Source: an uncultured Candidatus Saccharibacteria bacterium
GTDB taxonomy: Bacteria > Patescibacteria > Saccharimonadia > Saccharimonadales > 2-12-FULL-41-12
Length of the DNA: 8,766 nt
NCBI GenBank assembly: GCA_946478995.1
Contig: CAMLDK010000036.1
Span: forward strand, 1-8,766
Reading direction: 5' to 3'
Under the pieces are notes generated by a model. The model saw only the letters and a program-made list of their open reading frames with translations. It was not told where the DNA came from and did no database searches. The position numbers were made by a program, and so were the translations under genes. Shown piece after piece: positions 6,348-8,766 of this stretch. How positions within the stretch are numbered: the stretch's first letter is position 1; every line of letters starts with the position of its first letter.

Positions 6348-7292
6348 CTAACGCTTTATACGCTTAGCGCATTTACCCAGAACTTCTACTGCTACTTTTT
6401 TGATCTTCTGGCCAGCTACAGGATAACGCGTAACCCAAAAAGGCTTAGGAAAAGGATCTTTTTTGATTTTTACTTTATAGGGGTCATTTTTTAATATTTT
6501 AGTCCATATAAAAGTCCTGACCGGACGGCAGTTTTTGTTAAAGTAATAGCTGTTTGGATCATTGGGTGGGCCGCCATGTCCGGCAGGATATAGCGAAAGT
6601 TCCGCCAAAGCCTTTCCTTCTTGGTCGGTATATTCTCCGGCTTCGTCTATTTGTAATCCATCCCAATATTTTTTACCCGTATTCGTCATATTGCGCCATT
6701 TGTTGCTGGTCTTGTCTTGGATCTGGACCAGAAATGATGCGGTTCGCCTAAATTTATCTTTGCAGAACTTTGGCAATAAGTTGTAGAGAAAATTACTTCT
6801 CACTAATTGGGACGGGCCTTTCGAGCTGACACCTGGTTTAACCATATGAGAATATAGAACTTCCGGCCCTTCTAGTCCTGCATCCACACAAGCTTTTTTT
6901 AGCTCGGCTGCCGTTGATGGAGTAGCTTCTTCCGGTGGTGGAGTTTCTTCGACAGTCGCTGGCGGTGGAGTTTCCTCTGCCGGAGGCTGCTCCTCAGGCA
7001 CATAGCTGACTGAAGCTTCCTTTGCTGTTGCTTCACTACCGGCCGTATTATTGATGGCTTTACCAATTTCTAAGGTTGAAGTGCGCGCTTGAGGGGCGGA
7101 AAATGAATCTATGCTTCTAGTTATGGCATTTACGCCAAATGCGGCTAAAGCCTGTTTTTCGACTTCTGCGCTGGAAGTATCGTTAGCCAAGGCATTGGCT
7201 GACGGTACTAGAAGCGTCCCTACTACCACAACTCCAGCAAGTCCGAATTCGGCAGTTCTTTGGCCTGGATCGACTTCTGCGGTTGGGGGCAT
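6348..7292 (-). CDS. Unrecognised secreted protein: Pro/Glu-rich linker and four-cysteine basic domain
   Basis: I do not recognise this 314-residue protein. It begins with a signal-peptide-like segment (hydrophobic about 14-33, possible cleavage after ALA at 36). Its n-region is unusual for a signal peptide, carrying E6 and D8 with only R12 basic. Residues about 37-90 are Ala/Ser-rich. Residues about 98-126 form a Pro/Glu linker with two EETPPP copies nine residues apart. The C-terminal domain (about 128-314) holds all four cysteines (C135, C177, C255, C308), which could form two disulfides. It is rich in aromatic and basic residues and ends in KRIKR. This is the architecture of an exported domain held off the membrane or wall by a disordered spacer. 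The start is supported by a strong AGGAG site 6 nt upstream. If the leader is not cleaved, the hydrophobic segment would act as an anchor. The function is unknown; ligand or polyanion binding by the basic domain is only a guess. Confidence 0.72.
   Translation of the reverse strand: MPPTAEVDPGQRTAEFGLAGVVVVGTLLVPSANALANDTSSAEVEKQALAAFGVNAITRSIDSFSAPQARTSTLEIGKAINNTAGSEATAKEASVSYVPEEQPPAEETPPPATVEETPPPEEATPSTAAELKKACVDAGLEGPEVLYSHMVKPGVSSKGPSQLVRSNFLYNLLPKFCKDKFRRTASFLVQIQDKTSNKWRNMTNTGKKYWDGLQIDEAGEYTDQEGKALAELSLYPAGHGGPPNDPNSYYFNKNCRPVRTFIWTKILKNDPYKVKIKKDPFPKPFWVTRYPVAGQKIKKVAVEVLGKCAKRIKR
6934..6977. repeat. Imperfect 27-bp-period repeat encoding the Pro/Glu linker
   Basis: Plus-strand GGTGGTGGAGTTTCTTC (6934-6950) recurs as GGCGGTGGAGTTTCCTC (6961-6977), two mismatches in 17, at an offset of 27 bp (nine codons). 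On the coding strand each copy encodes EETPPP. It is probably a small in-frame duplication within the flexible linker, where copy number could vary between strains. Confidence 0.55.
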
Positions 7293-7300
7293 AGTATTCT

Positions 7301-7306
7301 CCTATA
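7301..7306 (-). promoter_or_regulatory. Shine-Dalgarno site for the secreted four-cysteine protein
   Basis: The minus strand carries a TAGGAG core about 6 nt before ATG 7292, a near-ideal spacing. It fixes the start of the 314-residue gene and is stronger than the sites before the neighbouring GNAT and foldase genes, suggesting efficient translation. Confidence 0.7.
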
Positions 7307-7325
7307 AATCTATTTTTACCACCCT

Positions 7326-7364
7326 TGTATATATATTTGTACCACTTTCGTCAACAGAGGTCAA
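7326..7364 (-). promoter_or_regulatory. Two overlapping candidate promoters before the secreted-protein gene
   Basis: Two sigma70-like pairs are staggered by 10 nt on the minus strand. One is TTGACC (7364-7359) with TACAAA (7341-7336). The other is TTGACG (7354-7349) with TATACA (7331-7326). Both have 17-nt spacers and five-of-six -35 matches, and the second lies in an alternating TA tract. Either would give a leader of roughly 25-40 nt. This suggests the gene is transcribed separately from the GNAT gene 98 bp upstream, although no terminator is visible between them. Confidence 0.5.
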
Positions 7365-7390
7365 GCATTAGCAATTTAGATTTTTAGCCT

Positions 7391-8158
7391 TTAACCTTGT
7401 GGATCACGCCACATAAAGTGCAAGTCTTCAGTAGCGTTCCTATAATGTCCTTTGGCTATGATTTCAAAGCCGTTACGCTCATAAAGCGGTATGCTTTGCG
7501 GTGTTGAAGATTCCAGATAAGCAGCCTCGCCTTTGGCATCACACTCGGCAAGTACGGGCGCCATCAGCTCATCGGCCCAGCCCATACCCTGCCACTGAGG
7601 AGCTACGCCTAGCATCGCTAAGTATCTATGAAGTCCTCGGCTTTGTTCGATTTCATTGTGTTTATCCTCTGTGAAGCTAAGAACATAGAGCAAACGCGCT
7701 GCTTCAGCAGGCGTAACTACACCTTTTAATGCTCTAGCTATGCGCATTTGCTGGGAGGAGCTGGCTTGCCACTTGCCAGGGTCTGTCCAGACTGCGGCGC
7801 CGGACAATTGTTTATTCGTATATACGACACCGTTTTCACGCCAATCATGCTCTATGAAACTTAGGATCCCATGGCCAAGACGTGCCAGTCTTTTGTCCTC
7901 GTTCCTAAGCATAAAGGAGAAATGCGGATCATGTTCAAAAGCTTCAGCCAGCGTTTGTGCTACCTGGGGTATCTCATCCGCTGTCACCACATGGATGCCA
8001 TTATCTGTGTCGGGTCTCGGCCTATCGTCTGACGTCGGAGGAGGTACAGACTCCGCGGCCACCCCAGGATTAGGATCAACAAAATTGCCGGCCATAGCAA
8101 ACGCATGTTTAATAACTTCCGGACTAGGCGGAACTTTTCCCAATATTTCTACAGACAT
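7391..8158 (-). CDS. GNAT-family N-acetyltransferase
   Basis: A 255-residue cytoplasmic protein. The C-terminal half has the GNAT acetyl-CoA signature: strand HRYLAMLGVAP (177-187), then motif A Q188-x-x-G191-x-G193 (QWQGMG) at the head of the pyrophosphate-binding helix. A later helix carries LYERNGFE (225-232), the usual motif-B region. The segment AAYLESSTPQSIPLYERNGF resembles GNAT proteins common in actinobacteria. The substrate cannot be read from the sequence. The first 52 or so residues are a Pro/Asp-rich extension (through RPRPDTDNG) before the first GNAT strand IHVVTADEI; a linker or mis-chosen start is possible, but ATG 8158 has an AGGGA-type site about 9 nt upstream and the frame is open throughout. 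The gene is divergent from radC and shows no clear functional link to the secreted or pilus genes. Confidence 0.88.
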   Translation of the reverse strand: MSVEILGKVPPSPEVIKHAFAMAGNFVDPNPGVAAESVPPPTSDDRPRPDTDNGIHVVTADEIPQVAQTLAEAFEHDPHFSFMLRNEDKRLARLGHGILSFIEHDWRENGVVYTNKQLSGAAVWTDPGKWQASSSQQMRIARALKGVVTPAEAARLLYVLSFTEDKHNEIEQSRGLHRYLAMLGVAPQWQGMGWADELMAPVLAECDAKGEAAYLESSTPQSIPLYERNGFEIIAKGHYRNATEDLHFMWRDPQG

Positions 8159-8184
8159 TAAATAATCCCTAACTTATTTTTTAT

Positions 8185-8213
8185 AAATTAACATAATTAC
8201 GCTAAATAAGCAA
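8185..8213 (-). promoter_or_regulatory. Weak candidate promoter for the GNAT gene
   Basis: On the minus strand TTGCTT (8213-8208) lies 17 nt before TAATTT (8190-8185). The -10 box matches consensus only partly; an alternative TATAAA begins at 8185 without a properly spaced -35. The whole 94-bp divergent gap is strongly AT-rich, so chance matches are expected. Confidence 0.3.
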
Positions 8214-8239
8214 ATAACCAATTTTTGTAAATTTAGGGT

Positions 8240-8245
8240 TATACT
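8240..8245 (+). promoter_or_regulatory. Candidate -10 element for radC, placed for a leaderless mRNA
   Basis: TATACT at 8240-8245 matches five of six -10 positions and ends 7 nt before ATG 8253, so transcription could start at or next to the A of the start codon. No -35 box at the right distance and no clear Shine-Dalgarno site were found. The leaderless reading is an inference. Confidence 0.35.
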
Positions 8246-8252
8246 AGTGGTT

Positions 8253-8766
8253 ATGCTTGTACAGTCCGCTTTTCTAAAGACAGAAAAAACGTATGGGTTA
8301 AAAGATAACACCTTGCTAATCGGCGAGTATGCTGAGCGCTATATCTTTAAAGTTAAAGACCTGCCGAGCGAACAAAAACCCCGCGAAAAACTAACCCGTC
8401 TGGGACCTAAGAACTTAAGTGTTGCTGAGCTGGTTGCCGTTCTCCTCGGAGTCGGCACGAAAAAAGAAGAAGTTTTATCTATGGCCGAACGGATTGTTAA
8501 GGAGTATGGTGAAAAATCCATAGCTAAAGAAACAGATCCTCAAAAAATCGCCGAAGTACTTGATATTCCCCTAGTCAAAGCCTGTCAGATAGTAGCCGGA
8601 TTTGAGCTGGGCCGCCGGTTTTTTGCTCGTCAAGACGGCCGACCGGTATATGTTCGAAATGCTCGCCAAGCATATGAATACATGCGCGAGATAAACAACA
8701 GTAAAAAAGAACAGCTGCGCGGGCTTTACCTTAACAGCCGCTACCAGGTAATCCACGACGAGGTAA
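8253..8766 (+). CDS. radC: RadC-family JAB/MPN-domain protein, incomplete (N-terminal 171 residues)
   Basis: The frame is open from ATG 8253 to the right edge. After about 34 residues comes the typical RadC start, KDLPSEQKPREKLTRLGPKNLSVAELVAVLLGVGT in two parts (35-54 and 55-69), matching the P-R-E-K-L and L-S-x-A-E-L-x-A-x-L-L-x-x-G-T signatures of the helix-hairpin-helix-like N-terminal domain. EVLDIPLVKACQIVAGFELGRR (101-122) matches the usual I-x-G-I-G-x-A-K-A segment in degraded form: the hairpin glycines are replaced. The metallopeptidase-like JAB domain begins near PVYVRNARQAYEYM (131-144); its metal-binding residues lie beyond the window. The true role of RadC proteins is unsettled, and the historic DNA-repair assignment is doubtful. 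The 34-residue N-terminal extension is longer than usual. The only later in-frame alternative start I see before the domain is TTG 8313, without a ribosome site. Confidence 0.9.
   Translation, partial: MLVQSAFLKTEKTYGLKDNTLLIGEYAERYIFKVKDLPSEQKPREKLTRLGPKNLSVAELVAVLLGVGTKKEEVLSMAERIVKEYGEKSIAKETDPQKIAEVLDIPLVKACQIVAGFELGRRFFARQDGRPVYVRNARQAYEYMREINNSKKEQLRGLYLNSRYQVIHDEV

Noticed and set aside
7740..8165. 141-codon plus-strand open frame opposite the GNAT gene
   Set aside because: The minus-strand frame has clear acetyl-CoA-binding motifs; the opposing product is Ser/Cys-rich with no recognisable domain.
8339..8756. Two minus-strand open frames opposite radC (8339-8521 and 8571-8756)
   Set aside because: The plus strand encodes RadC signatures continuously over this stretch.
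1..8766. CRISPR arrays, tRNAs, insertion sequences or phage genes
   Set aside because: I saw no regularly spaced repeats, tRNA-like cloverleaf, transposase motif or terminal inverted repeats by reading both strands; a covariance-model scan was not possible.

Overview
The window is a compact, mostly leftward (minus-strand) segment of a bacterial chromosome. It holds six complete minus-strand genes, a seventh minus-strand gene cut by the left edge, and a divergent plus-strand gene cut by the right edge. No RNA genes, insertion sequences, CRISPR arrays or phage genes are visible. Gene content suggests a Patescibacteria/CPR organism, with Candidatus Saccharibacteria as my best guess: a minimal type IV pilus assembly operon, a membrane-anchored SurA/parvulin-like foldase without a lipobox, and a very large cysteine-containing secreted protein of a kind I associate with CPR genomes. 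The lineage call is inference from memory, not a search. All reading frames run uninterrupted by UGA, which argues against the UGA-glycine code of Gracilibacteria/Absconditabacteria. The six visible stops are TAA (4) and TAG (2).

Right to left, in the direction of minus-strand transcription: (1) 8253-8766 (+) is the 5' part of radC, divergent from (2) 7391-8158 (-), a GNAT acetyltransferase. The 94-bp AT-rich gap between them holds both starts. (3) 6348-7292 (-) is an unrecognised secreted protein with a Pro/Glu-rich linker and a basic four-cysteine C-terminal domain, behind a strong Shine-Dalgarno site and plausible promoters. (4) 5334-6281 (-) is a single-pass SurA/PpiC-like foldase, which overlaps by 8 nt (5) 2231-5341 (-), a 1036-residue multidomain secreted protein. 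(6) After a 142-bp gap with a good promoter candidate come pilM (1048-2088), pilN-like (253-1047) and a pilO-like gene (1-251, incomplete), with intergenic spacings of 0 and 1 nt.

Working model: pilM/N/O form the cytoplasm-to-membrane alignment platform of a type IV pilus. The foldase and giant secreted protein just upstream form a two-gene, translationally coupled unit in which the foldase probably helps export or fold its large neighbour. The giant protein has no membrane anchor, sortase motif or pilin-type leader. If it stays on the surface, it must do so through other proteins, possibly the pilus. The pilus link rests on adjacency and orientation only. The secreted four-cysteine protein upstream may belong to the same envelope programme, but nothing in the sequence ties it to the others.
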